From: Draconibacterium aestuarii
GTDB lineage: Bacteria > Bacteroidota > Bacteroidia > Bacteroidales > Prolixibacteraceae
Assembly: GCA_026671195.1 (NCBI GenBank)
Contig: JAPOHD010000005.1
Coordinates: 186,001-250,000 of the forward strand
DNA: 64,000 nucleotides
Reading direction: 5' to 3'
Part shown: positions 9,398 through 17,632 of the stretch, piece by piece
Numbering within the stretch: the stretch's first letter is position 1
Layout of the letters: each line of letters opens with the position of its first letter
Translations under genes and position numbers: made by a program
The notes under the pieces: generated by a model
Database searches by the model: none
What the model saw: the letters and a program-made list of their open reading frames with translations, nothing else
What the model was told of the DNA's origin: nothing

Positions 9398-10414
9398 ATG
9401 ATCAAAATAGCAATCATTGGATTGGGAAAAATGGGGCTTTCACATACAGCCCTTTTGGGAGCCCATCCGAAAGTTGACCTGGTAGCTGTGTGCGATACCT
9501 CGTCAATGGTACTTAATGGATTTAAAAGATACAACAAAAGTATAAAGTTGTACGAAGATTTTAATGAGATGTATGCCAAAGAGCAATTGGATGCAGTATT
9601 AATTGCCACACCTACTAAATTGCACTACCTGATGGCCAAACCAGCCATTGAAAAAGGCGTCCATGTATTTTGCGAAAAGCCGTTTAGCCTTACCCTGGAA
9701 CAAGGTGAAGAATTGGTGGCTTTTTGCAACGAAAAAAAGGTAATTAATCAGGTTGGCTACCACAACCACTTTATTGGGACCTTCCGTGAAATGAAACGCT
9801 TGCTCGCAGCAGGTATTTTGGGCGATCAATTCCACTTTACCGGAGAAGCATACGGGCCGGTGGTTACAAAACCCAAAGGAGGCTCGTGGCGTGCTAAACC
9901 TGAAGAAGGTGGCGGCTGTTTATTCGATTATGCATCTCACGTGCTAAACCTAATACAAGAAGTAATTGGGAAACCTACCAAAGTTAAAGGTACCTTACTT
10001 AAAAGATTCTATAGTAAAGAAGTGGAAGACGGGGTATTTTCTTCGTTAATATTGGATAGCGGTTTATCAGGTACCCTTTCGGTTAACTGGAGTGATGAAA
10101 CCTATCGTAAAATGTCCACTTCGTTGATGGTAATTGGAGATAAAGGAAAAATAATTTGTGATGCTACCGAATTGAAGGTATATCTCAAAGAGGAAAATAA
10201 GACTGAAAGCCTTCCCAAGGGATGGAGTATAAAATATATTACCGATTTGGCATTACCTATTGATTTTTATTTAAGAGGTGAAGAGTATTCTGCTCAGATT
10301 GATTATTTCATCGATAATGTAGAGAAAGGGAAACAAGGTGATATTAATACATTTGAACAAGCCTTGTATACAGACAAAGTAATAGAAATGTTAAAAACCG
10401 ATTCAAACGAATAA
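9398..10414 (+). CDS. Gfo/Idh/MocA-family NAD(P)-dependent sugar oxidoreductase
   Basis: A 338-residue protein. The N-terminal Rossmann motif IGLGKMG (residues 6-12) binds NAD(P), and CEKPFSLTLEQGEELV (about 93-108) contains the EKP catalytic-lysine motif. The substrate domain has the GGGCLFDYASHVLNL segment with the usual D...H pair. In surface-polysaccharide loci such enzymes oxidise nucleotide sugars or modify sugar rings. It begins two bases after the last glycosyltransferase and four bases before the next gene, so it is translated from the same message. Base composition is less AT-rich than in the glycosyltransferase block, so this may be where the exchanged cassette ends. Confidence 0.9.
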   Translation: MIKIAIIGLGKMGLSHTALLGAHPKVDLVAVCDTSSMVLNGFKRYNKSIKLYEDFNEMYAKEQLDAVLIATPTKLHYLMAKPAIEKGVHVFCEKPFSLTLEQGEELVAFCNEKKVINQVGYHNHFIGTFREMKRLLAAGILGDQFHFTGEAYGPVVTKPKGGSWRAKPEEGGGCLFDYASHVLNLIQEVIGKPTKVKGTLLKRFYSKEVEDGVFSSLILDSGLSGTLSVNWSDETYRKMSTSLMVIGDKGKIICDATELKVYLKEENKTESLPKGWSIKYITDLALPIDFYLRGEEYSAQIDYFIDNVEKGKQGDINTFEQALYTDKVIEMLKTDSNE

Positions 10415-10418
10415 CAAG

Positions 10419-11276
10419 ATGGATAAAGTATTATTTGGAGACAACCAGTTTTTTGCGGTAAATCATCTTTCGGATGAAAAATCGCGCGCACAGTCGATGC
10501 GTTTCAAAGATACCAAATCCATCATGTACGTGTTGGATCAGGCGATAGATCTAGGAATTAACACTTTCATGTGTACTACACACGATCGCATTGCCGAGAT
10601 TACTGAGATCATGCGTAAAAATAAGGCACGTTACCAGAATTTTAATATATATCCTTGTATGCCTTATGCACACAAATACGCTAATGCTGTAACAGAACTG
10701 GGTATTATGGGAACAATAAAACAATACGTGCCCGGTAATATCTTTAGTTTGGCTGCCAAAGGCGGAATGGCCTTGTTCAACAAAGATTTTGGAAAACTAA
10801 TGGAAATCCTAATTGATGCAGAACTAAAAATGTTCAAAGACATCAATACTCCGGTCATCTTCTTACAAAACGTATTGGTGGATATGATTCTAGGATTGGG
10901 TATGACAGAGGTTTTTGCAGAATATGCAGAATATGTGAAAAAGAAATACAATGCAGAACCAGGATTTATTACTATGAATATGCCAATGTTGTACGATGAA
11001 CTTGAAAAATTAGGCATTCAAAACCCTATTATATGCTCATCTATCAATAAAATTGGGTTCCGCATGTCGGGAGGTAAAGATATTTACGAAAAATACCTAA
11101 CCGAAAAAGAATTCCGCCCAATTGCAATGCAGGTGTTGGCTGCAGGAGCTTTACGTCCTCAAGAAGCCATTGAATATCTTGGTCAATTTCCCAAAATTGA
11201 ATCTGTATTGTTTGGAGCTTCTTCAAAAGGGCATATTCAGGAAACAAAGGAGTTAATTGAAAATAACCTGAAATAA
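10419..11276 (+). CDS. Aldo/keto-reductase-like TIM-barrel protein
   Basis: A 285-residue protein I only partly recognise. The strand pattern (ALDQAIDLGINTFMCTTHDR-type N-terminal segment, IFLQNVLVDMILGLGM, then a closing VLFGASSKGHIQETKELIEN) resembles the aldo/keto reductase barrel, where a C-terminal G-x-S-x-x-x-H/Q-I motif holds the cofactor phosphate. The catalytic D-Y-K-H tetrad is not evident, so it may use another chemistry. It is coupled to the Gfo/Idh gene by a four-base gap, and the two probably act on the same sugar. The product class is moderately secure; the reaction is unknown. Confidence 0.6.
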   Translation: MDKVLFGDNQFFAVNHLSDEKSRAQSMRFKDTKSIMYVLDQAIDLGINTFMCTTHDRIAEITEIMRKNKARYQNFNIYPCMPYAHKYANAVTELGIMGTIKQYVPGNIFSLAAKGGMALFNKDFGKLMEILIDAELKMFKDINTPVIFLQNVLVDMILGLGMTEVFAEYAEYVKKKYNAEPGFITMNMPMLYDELEKLGIQNPIICSSINKIGFRMSGGKDIYEKYLTEKEFRPIAMQVLAAGALRPQEAIEYLGQFPKIESVLFGASSKGHIQETKELIENNLK

Positions 11277-11318
11277 CTCCCAAATTTTATTATTTTAAAA
11301 AGCTGCTCAAATAAATAT

Positions 11319-11349
11319 AACCTGTCAGGTTATAATAACCTGACAGGTT
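11319..11349. terminator. Perfect 14-bp hairpin after the capsule operon
   Basis: A perfect inverted repeat with stems at 11319-11332 and 11336-11349 and a three-base loop. Each arm is itself palindromic (AACCTGTCAGGTT type). There is no long T-run afterwards, so it could be a weak terminator, an mRNA-stabilising hairpin, or a copy of a dispersed palindromic repeat. It lies between the capsule operon and rfbB. Confidence 0.45.
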
Positions 11350-11379
11350 TAAATCAGTTCTAACGCAACAAATACCCAA

Positions 11380-12432
11380 ATGAAAAAAATCCTTATAACC
11401 GGAGGAGCGGGGTTCATAGGCTCCCACGTAGTCCGTTTATTTGTAAACAACTACCCCAACTACGAAATTGTTAACCTCGATAAGCTGACCTATGCCGGCA
11501 ACCTGGCCAACTTAAGCGATATAGAAAACAAAGCCAATTACCGTTTTGTAAAGGGCGATATTGTAGATGCTGCATTTATCCAAAACCTTTTCGAAACCGA
11601 GCAGTTTGATGGGGTAGTCCACCTGGCAGCCGAATCGCATGTAGACCGTTCCATTTCCAACCCAACCGAGTTTGTATTTACCAATGTAATCGGCACCGTT
11701 AACCTGTTGAACGCAGCCAGGCACATCTGGAAAGACAATACAGAAGACAAACGTTTTTACCACATCTCCACCGACGAGGTGTACGGATCGCTTGGCGCTG
11801 AAGGTATGTTCACCGAAAAAACCAGCTACGATCCGCACAGCCCCTACTCGGCTTCAAAAGCCAGCTCCGACCATTTTGTAAGGGCTTACAACGATACTTT
11901 TGGCTTACCAACAGTAATCTCCAACTGCTCCAACAACTACGGCTCGTTCCAGTTCCCCGAAAAACTGATCCCGCTTTTTATCAATAACATCCGCAACAAC
12001 AAACCGCTACCGGTGTACGGCAAAGGCGAAAACGTACGCGACTGGCTCTGGGTAGTCGATCATGCCCGTGCCATCGATGTCATCTTTCACAAGGGAAAGC
12101 TGGGTGAAACCTACAACATCGGCGGTTTTAACGAGTGGACCAACATCGACCTGATCAAGGTGATCTGCCGTAAAATGGATGAAAAACTGGGCCGCAAAGC
12201 AGGAACCTCAGAACAACTCATCACCTGGGTAAAAGACCGCGCCGGCCACGACCTCCGTTACGCCATCGACGCCACCAAAATCAAAAACGAACTCGGCTGG
12301 GAACCCTCCCTTCAATTCGAGGAAGGCATAGAACTCACCATCGACTGGTACATAGAAAATAACGAATGGCTTGAGAATATCACCAGCGGCGAATACGAAA
12401 AATACTACGAGGAACAGTATCAGAAGAGGTAA
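11380..12432 (+). CDS. rfbB: dTDP-glucose 4,6-dehydratase
   Basis: A 350-residue extended short-chain dehydrogenase, the normal family length. It has the NAD-binding GGAGFIGSH motif (residues 8-16), the active-site TDE triad (131-133) and the YxxxK pair (Y156, K160). It converts dTDP-glucose to dTDP-4-keto-6-deoxyglucose, the second step to dTDP-L-rhamnose and several other deoxysugars. The GC content is clearly higher than in the glycosyltransferase operon. The C-terminal region (TIDWYIENNEWLENITSGEY) is duplicated as a relic 400 bases downstream. Confidence 0.96.
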   Translation: MKKILITGGAGFIGSHVVRLFVNNYPNYEIVNLDKLTYAGNLANLSDIENKANYRFVKGDIVDAAFIQNLFETEQFDGVVHLAAESHVDRSISNPTEFVFTNVIGTVNLLNAARHIWKDNTEDKRFYHISTDEVYGSLGAEGMFTEKTSYDPHSPYSASKASSDHFVRAYNDTFGLPTVISNCSNNYGSFQFPEKLIPLFINNIRNNKPLPVYGKGENVRDWLWVVDHARAIDVIFHKGKLGETYNIGGFNEWTNIDLIKVICRKMDEKLGRKAGTSEQLITWVKDRAGHDLRYAIDATKIKNELGWEPSLQFEEGIELTIDWYIENNEWLENITSGEYEKYYEEQYQKR

Positions 12433-12457
12433 TTCAAAATTTGCCCAACAGAGAATC

Positions 12458-12715
12458 ATGTTCAGGATCGGCCTTTTTTGATCAAGCGCTGAATCAAAAC
12501 AAAACCTTAGTGAGATCGGGAAGCTGAGAACTTGTTCGAAGATCACCCGACCGAAGTTGGGTTTTGTGAAGATGAGGTGCGTAGAGCAAAAGAAGCCTTG
12601 ATTTTTTTGTTTCGTTTTTGCATCAAGGCAAAAATGAAAGCCCCTCCGGTTGGAGCAAAGCGGAAATCCCGATATTTACTTCGGGGCAGGAGAAAAGAAA
12701 CCAGATAACCACTTC
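12458..12715. repeat. Repeat family A, diverged copy 1
   Basis: This stretch matches the ~250-bp repeat seen at about 15429, 18347, 18671 and 19027. It contains the ATGTTCAGGATCGGCC-type head, the inverted pair AAAACCTTAGTGAGATCGGG / CCCGACCGAAGTTGGGTTTT, and the downstream hairpin region. It sits immediately after rfbB and runs up to the rfbB 3' relic, so it probably took part in the rearrangement that created that relic. No coding function. Confidence 0.75.
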
Positions 12716-12720
12716 CCCTT

Positions 12721-12840
12721 CAGTCCAAAGTAAGCTTCGAAGAAACCATTGATTGGTATCTCGCCAATGAAGAGTGGATGAACAACATCACCTCCGGCGA
12801 ATACGAGAAATATTACGAAGAACAGTATCAAAAAAGATAA
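12721..12840 (+). pseudogene. Relic of a second rfbB 3' end
   Basis: The frame ending at the TAA of 12838-12840 reads SFEETIDWYLANEEWMNNIT and then SGEYEKYYEEQYQKR, which is the C-terminal ~37 residues of an RfbB protein. It differs from the intact upstream copy at several positions and at many silent sites, so it is not a recent exact duplication. No start codon or upstream rfbB sequence is present. The simplest reading is that recombination between two rfbB alleles, or replacement of an older allele, left this tail behind. Confidence 0.85.
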
Positions 12841-12953
12841 TTGAGATTGCTTCGCTGCGCTCGCAATGACCTTGTTCTATTCGTTTTGGCGGCGTATGAT
12901 TGCTATCAATAAATCACAAAACGTGTTACGCCGCCTGACGATAATTTAATGTT

Positions 12954-13184
12954 CGTCATTGCGAGATCTTACCCAAAAATTTTGGGCATAATGAGGCAAC
13001 GACAGAACTCTGAAGCTGTCATTTCGAACCTGAGAAACGAAGGTGAGAAATCTGTTTGAGTTTAAGATTTCTCCTCATTCTTCGTCGAAATGACATTTAA
13101 TGGCAATCTCTGTACTTTATTCATATTGAATACTTTAATGAAATCTGTCATTGGCAGGAAGGAGGCACAACGACCGAAGCAACC
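12954..13184. repeat. Repeat family B, copy 1 (231-bp hairpin element)
   Basis: One of five near-identical ~231-bp copies. The core is a long imperfect palindrome: GTCATTTCGAACCTGAGAAA... pairs with ...TTCTTCGTCGAAATGAC around an 11-base loop. The outer borders resemble the GTCATTGCGAG ... GAAGCAATC repeat pair that is dispersed in many bacterial genomes. It lies between rfbB and rfbA. The rest of this 880-base gap contains a short CATTGCGAG-type fragment at 12850-12875 and nothing that looks coding. Confidence 0.85.
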
Positions 13185-13315
13185 TCGAATCCCGATTTTT
13201 AACCTTTTCCAAAGTTGGGAACTTTGGAAAAGTTAACCCCAAACAGTCTCATAATCCAAAATCATAATTCCAAAATCTATAAATCTCACATCTCACAATC
13301 CAAAAATCGACTAGT

Positions 13316-14188
13316 ATGAAAGGAATAATATTAGCCGGAGGCTCCGGCTCACGACTACACCCCATTACACTGGGAACATCAAAACAGTTGCTCCCCGTAT
13401 ACGATAAACCCATGATCTATTACCCGCTGTCGGTGCTTATGCTGGCCGGGATCAAAGACATACTGATCATCACCACCCCCGATGACCAGAGTAACTTTAT
13501 AAAACTGCTGGGCGATGGCAGCCAGTGGGGTATCAACCTGCAATACACCATCCAGCCTTCACCCGACGGACTGGCCCAGGCCTTTATCCTTGGAAAAGAA
13601 TTTATCGGCAACGACAGTGTCTGCCTGGTATTGGGAGACAATATCTTCTATGGCCACGGTTTTAGCACCCTGTTAAAACATGCGGTTGAAGGAGTGGCAG
13701 CCGAAGGAAAGGCATCGGTATTTGGTTACCACGTGCACGATCCCGAACGTTATGGCGTTTGTACTTTCGATGCCGATGGCACTGTTACCACCATCGAAGA
13801 AAAACCGGAAGAACCCAAATCAAATTTTGCAGTGGTAGGATTGTATTTTTACCCCAACTCAGTGGTAGAAGTAGCCGAAAACATTAAACCCTCTGCACGC
13901 GGCGAACTGGAAATCACAACCGTAAACCAGCAATTCCTCGACCGCAAAGAACTAAAAGTAGAGCTCATGGACCGCGGTTATGCCTGGCTCGACACCGGCA
14001 CCCACGAATCGCTGATGGAAGCCAGTTCCTTTATCGAAACCATTGAAAAACGTACAGGTCTGAAAGTAGCCTGTCTCGAAGAAATCGCCTACCAACGTGG
14101 CTGGATCACAAAAGAACAATTACAACAGCAAGGTGAAAACCTCGCTAAAAACCAATACGGCCAGTATCTGTTGAGCTTGGTGAAATAA
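13316..14188 (+). CDS. rfbA: Glucose-1-phosphate thymidylyltransferase
   Basis: A 290-residue nucleotidyltransferase. The N-terminal GGSGSRLHP motif (8-16) binds the nucleotide, followed by [20 protein letters not shown] and [10 protein letters not shown], all diagnostic for RfbA/RmlA. It makes dTDP-glucose from dTTP and glucose 1-phosphate, feeding RfbB. Length is standard. It is separated from rfbB by repeats rather than joined to it, so each gene of the dTDP-sugar set probably has its own promoter. Confidence 0.97.
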   Translation: MKGIILAGGSGSRLHPITLGTSKQLLPVYDKPMIYYPLSVLMLAGIKDILIITTPDDQSNFIKLLGDGSQWGINLQYTIQPSPDGLAQAFILGKEFIGNDSVCLVLGDNIFYGHGFSTLLKHAVEGVAAEGKASVFGYHVHDPERYGVCTFDADGTVTTIEEKPEEPKSNFAVVGLYFYPNSVVEVAENIKPSARGELEITTVNQQFLDRKELKVELMDRGYAWLDTGTHESLMEASSFIETIEKRTGLKVACLEEIAYQRGWITKEQLQQQGENLAKNQYGQYLLSLVK

Positions 14189-14190
14189 TA

Positions 14191-14421
14191 GATTGCTTCG
14201 TCTCTTACCCAAAAATATTTGGGCATAATGAGGCAATGACAGAACTCTGAAGCTGTCATTTCGAACCTGAGAAACGAAGGTGAGAAATCTGTTTGAGTTT
14301 AAGATTTCTCCTCATTCTTCGTCGAAATGACATTTAATGGCAATCTATGTACTTTATTCATATTGAATACTTTAATAAAATCTGTCATTGGCAGGAAGGA
14401 GGAAAGACGACCGAAGCAATC
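14191..14421. repeat. Repeat family B, copy 2
   Basis: Second copy of the ~231-bp hairpin element, between rfbA and rfbC. The palindromic core is identical in layout to copy 1; the left border is slightly altered (GATTGCTTCGTCTCTTACCC). The right border is followed by the string ACCACGCCGCCAAATAAAA, which also precedes other copies. A short CGTCATTGCGATCC...GAAGCAATC element follows at about 14474-14510. Confidence 0.85.
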
Positions 14422-14545
14422 CAATGTGCCAAAGCACAATAAAACCACGCCGCCAAATAAAAAATAACAGCGTCATTGCGATCCGTCAGCTGACGGAGAA
14501 GCAATCTTTTTAAACCTGTAAACACCACAATTAAGTATTACCAAA

Positions 14546-15139
14546 ATGAAAGTAATAAAAACCACCATCCCCGAAGTACTGATCTTCGAGCCAACAATTC
14601 ATGGCGATGCCCGTGGATATTTCTTTGAGCATTTCCGGCAAGATATAATTGAAAAACACCTGCCTGCCGGAACTGCATTTGTGCAGGGTAACGAATCCAT
14701 GTCTTCCTATGGCGTATTGCGTGGACTCCATTTCCAGCGTCCTCCCCATGCACAGGGCAAACTGGTACGTGTAGTACAGGGCGAAGTTGTCGATGTAGCC
14801 GTGGATATACGCATCGGATCGCCCACCTACGGGCAGCATGTAGCCGTAAAACTTTCAGGCGAAAACAAACGCCAGTTATGGATTCCACGCGGGTTTGCAC
14901 ATGGTTTTGCAGTGCTGAGTGAAACCGCTGTGTTCTCGTACAAGTGCGACAACTACTACAACCCGCAGGCCGATGGCGGCGTCCGGTATAACGATCCGGC
15001 CATTAACATCAACTGGATGCTACCCGAAAATGACATACAGCTTTCAGATAAAGACAAAAACCTGCCCTCACTGGGAGAAATCAATTGTTTCAGGTATACC
15101 CTCTCCCCCGCGTTTGAGCACAACGGCAACGAACAATAA
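14546..15139 (+). CDS. rfbC: dTDP-4-dehydrorhamnose 3,5-epimerase
   Basis: A 197-residue cupin-fold epimerase. PTIHGDARGYFFEHFRQD, GVLRGLHFQRPPHAQGKLVR with the catalytic His62, and WIPRGFAHGFAVLSE are the standard RfbC/RmlC motifs. It epimerises dTDP-4-keto-6-deoxyglucose at C3 and C5. Length is normal (about 180-200). No rfbD reductase follows, although rfbD often completes the set; it may lie elsewhere or the pathway may end in a different sugar. Confidence 0.96.
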   Translation: MKVIKTTIPEVLIFEPTIHGDARGYFFEHFRQDIIEKHLPAGTAFVQGNESMSSYGVLRGLHFQRPPHAQGKLVRVVQGEVVDVAVDIRIGSPTYGQHVAVKLSGENKRQLWIPRGFAHGFAVLSETAVFSYKCDNYYNPQADGGVRYNDPAININWMLPENDIQLSDKDKNLPSLGEINCFRYTLSPAFEHNGNEQ

Positions 15140-15827
15140 CCCACCTGGCGCAAATAATCAAAGAATTCCGCTCTGTTTCCCCTTCTCGAAGGGGAAATGC
15201 CTGCCCGGCTTTTTGACGGGTCAGCAGCGTAAGGCCTAAGCGAGGCTGATGCCAAAGGGGTTTAGGGGAGATGCTCGCAGCCTGTCCGGCAACTGACGGA
15301 TAAGGAAAGTGCGGGCCACCAGAGGGGTGCAGGGAAAGACAATAAGCCGCCAAAAGAAACAACAAACAATAAAGTTTCAACAATTGGATATAAAACAACA
15401 GAATAAGGAATAAAAAACGAAAGAAATACATGTTCAGGACCGGCCTCTTTTAATCAAGACCTGAATCAAAATAAAACCTTAGAGAGATCGGGAAGCTTCG
15501 AAGAATGAGAAGATCACCCGACCGAACTTAGGTTTTATACAGATGAAGGTTGAAGAGTAAAAGCAGCCTTGAACTTTCTGTTTACTCTTTGTTTCAAGAC
15601 AAAGAGTAAAATCCGTCCGATAGGACTCCACCCGAAGGGTAAAAGAACAACAACAGAATATAAAACAAAAAACAAAAAAGACTCACGTTCAGAACGGCAG
15701 CCGCCTTCAGAAAAATGCGTTAAGAATCACCTGGCGCAAGTCTTCAGACTTGTGCGCTCGGTTATAAAAATCAGACTTGGTCTGGAAAGAATAAAATAAT
15801 ACCACGCCGCTAGATAAAAAATAACAC
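15140..15827. repeat. Repeat-rich intergenic DNA with repeat A copy 2
   Basis: No gene is supported. A copy of repeat family A runs from about 15429 to 15640 and contains the inverted pair ATAAAACCTTAGAGAGATCGGG-like / CCCGACCGAACTTAGGTTTTAT-like and the hairpin TTTACTCTTTG...CAAAGAGTAAAA. The preceding part (15165-15345) is shared with 18125-18260 (AGATGCTCGCAGCCTGTCCG region). The small open frames on both strands here are by-products of the repeats. Confidence 0.7.
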
Positions 15828-16058
15828 CGTCATTGCGAGATCTTACCCAAAAATTTTGGGTATAATGAGGCAACGACAGAACTCTGAAGCTGTCATTTCG
15901 AACCTGAGAAACGAAGGTGAGAAATCTGTTTGAGTTTAAGATTTCTCCTCATTCTTCGTCGAAATGACATTTAATGGCAATCTCTGTACCTTGCTCATAT
16001 TGAATACTTTAATGAAATCTGTCATTGGCAGGAAGGAGGCACAACGACCGAAGCAATC
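15828..16058. repeat. Repeat family B, copy 3
   Basis: Third copy of the ~231-bp hairpin element, preceded by the recurring string ACCACGCCGC. It is the closest in sequence to copy 1 (both read GGCAGGAAGGAGGCACAACGACCG at the right side in full form). Confidence 0.85.
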
Positions 16059-16197
16059 CCTTACAAACAAAACCATCGGGGTTAGTGTAATCCAATTACG
16101 AAATAAACACCAGTCCAATCAATAAACAACATCCCGGCGTAATCACAAAATTTGCCAAAGCACAATATAAAACCACGCCGCCAAACAAAATAAAACA

Positions 16198-16240
16198 GGG
16201 TCATTGCGAGGGAGGAGGAACGACGACCGAAGCAATCCAA
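16198..16240. repeat. Short CATTGCGAG ... GAAGCAATC element
   Basis: A compact form of the border sequence of repeat B without the internal hairpin: GTCATTGCGAGGGAGGAGGA followed by ACGACGACCGAAGCAATCC. The same short form occurs at about 24035-24077. It shows that the ~231-bp copies look like this short element with a second palindrome nested inside. Confidence 0.65.
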
Positions 16241-16288
16241 TGTGCCAAAGCACAATATAATACCACGCCGCCAAATAAAAAATAACAG

Positions 16289-16520
16289 CGTCATTGCGAG
16301 ATCTTACCCAAAAATATTTGGGCATAATGAGGCAATGACAGAACTCTGAAGCTGTCATTTCGAACCTGAGAAACGAAGGTGAGAAATCTGTTTGAGTTTA
16401 AGATTTCTCCTCATTCTTCGTCGAAATGACATTTAATGGCAATCTATGTACTTTATTCATATTGAATACTTTAATAAAATCTGTCATTGGCAGGAAGGAG
16501 GAAAGACGACCGAAGCAATC
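16289..16520. repeat. Repeat family B, copy 4
   Basis: Fourth copy of the ~231-bp hairpin element, only 230 bases from copy 3 and in the same orientation. It matches copy 2 more closely than copies 1 and 3 (AAAAATATTTGGG and GGAAAGACGACCG variants), so the copies fall into at least two subtypes. Confidence 0.85.
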
Positions 16521-16678
16521 TTGTCTGCCGACAGGCATACAGTCCATTCGTGTAATCCGTGGGGTAAAGAATCCCCCTTTGATTCCCCCTTTTACAAAAC
16601 AGGACGATCGGTGTAATCCGGGTACTGTTAAAGACAATTTTGCAGCACACGAAACGATTCAAAATAGTGCATATAAAT

Positions 16679-16930
16679 GCAAGGGGAAGGAAAATTTCCC
16701 CAATGGAAGACGGGAAATTGCCACGGGGAGGATCAGGATGTCCGATTGGAGCGCAAAAACTGCCGATGGAAGGGGTAAGGTTGCCGGGGGAAGCAAAAAA
16801 TCAGCCAGAGGAAAGCATATGACAGGCACGGGGAATAAAAAACCGGCCAATGGGAGGGTCAAGCAGCCCGATTGACATATAAAAAGCCCCGCGGGGAGGG
16901 TCATCCCTGCCGCGGGGCCTTTAAAATCAA
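16679..16930. repeat. Exactly phased degenerate 21-bp tandem array
   Basis: Twelve consecutive 21-base units start at 16679, 16700, 16721, 16742, 16763, 16784, 16805, 16826, 16847, 16868, 16889 and 16910. Nearly every unit begins with CC and has GG at positions 6-7 and A near position 8-9, while the rest varies. No unit differs in length, so phase has been kept although sequence has diverged. Because 21 is a multiple of three, all plus frames are open over most of it and the minus strand reads as a heptad-like pattern (PLADFLL, PPATLPL, PVAISRL). The last units merge into the terminator of the minus-strand gene at 16946. It is not a CRISPR array because there are no spacers. Function unknown. 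Confidence 0.75.
16881..16923 (-). terminator. GC-rich hairpin terminator
   Basis: The sequence GCCCCGCGG ... CCGCGGGGC forms a strong stem, flanked by A-run on the left and T-run on the right, so it can work in both directions. It lies 20-65 bases after the stop codon of the minus-strand gene ending at 16946. Confidence 0.8.
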
Positions 16931-16945
16931 GGGTTTTACAAAAAG

Positions 16946-17632
16946 CTATCTGTAATACCTCGACCTTCTGTCTTCATCTTGCCAGAAAACATAACGACCG
17001 TACTCACGAATGATGCTCTCTTTCTGAAACAATAGCGTATAAGCTTTGTCGCGCAACACTTTTGTTTCGTTACCGTCATCAGCCGCTCCGTTGGCAGCAG
17101 CCAGTAACTCCGACATGCTGTGCGAAAGCGTACGTGCCACAGGCAGGAGAGCAAGGTCGAATTTAATTTCACTGAGCGGATCAGGATATTTTTCGCCCAA
17201 TACGGTTATTTCAAGCAGGTCCTGCACCATATCTGCCTGGCTATTTCCCTCGCGGATACGCGCTACCTTTTTGCTCACATCCTCGCGATTGCGATAGGCA
17301 AAAGAAAAATGATGTAAGAGTTCATCACGAAATTTAAAGGCCCCTGGCGCCTGTTCTTTCCATTCCACAATGGCATCTTCACGTGCCCGGAAAATACTCA
17401 TCCACTGTGCCTGAACATAACTCAATGCGCTACTCAATGGATTCAGTTCATCAATAAGGTTAACATCCATACCCGCTCCGCCCAGTGCATCACGGTCTTC
17501 ATTGGCGTCAATGGCAAGTGTATTCACACTCAGCACATATTCGTCAATGGGCTTGTTCGGAAGTTTTACTTCACTCAATGGAACACCTTCAATCTGGTCT
17601 TTCCATTGTTCAAAATCTTCAGTATAACTCAT
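16946..17632 (-). CDS. Uncharacterised 228-residue helical protein
   Basis: I do not recognise this family. The protein is acidic, soluble, without signal peptide or membrane segment, and is predicted by eye to be largely alpha-helical. It contains repeated charged stretches and a C-terminus KESIIREYGRYVFWQDEDRR. It stands alone on the minus strand inside the plus-strand capsule locus and is followed by a strong terminator, which supports a real, independently expressed gene. The start at 17632 is the first ATG and is preceded by an A-rich leader. Shadow frames on the other strand overlap it at 17046-17317, but they show no family features. Confidence 0.72.
   Translation of the reverse strand: MSYTEDFEQWKDQIEGVPLSEVKLPNKPIDEYVLSVNTLAIDANEDRDALGGAGMDVNLIDELNPLSSALSYVQAQWMSIFRAREDAIVEWKEQAPGAFKFRDELLHHFSFAYRNREDVSKKVARIREGNSQADMVQDLLEITVLGEKYPDPLSEIKFDLALLPVARTLSHSMSELLAAANGAADDGNETKVLRDKAYTLLFQKESIIREYGRYVFWQDEDRRSRYYR

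Noticed and set aside
16426-16904. 149-, 60- and 81-residue frames with heptad-like composition
   Set aside because: They follow from the 21-bp period, which keeps several frames open at once. No frame is clearly preferred and none has a convincing start; kept only as part of the array finding.
16679-16930. Possible CRISPR array because of regular spacing
   Set aside because: Units are contiguous 21-mers with only a few conserved positions; there are no identical repeats separated by unique spacers and no cas genes.
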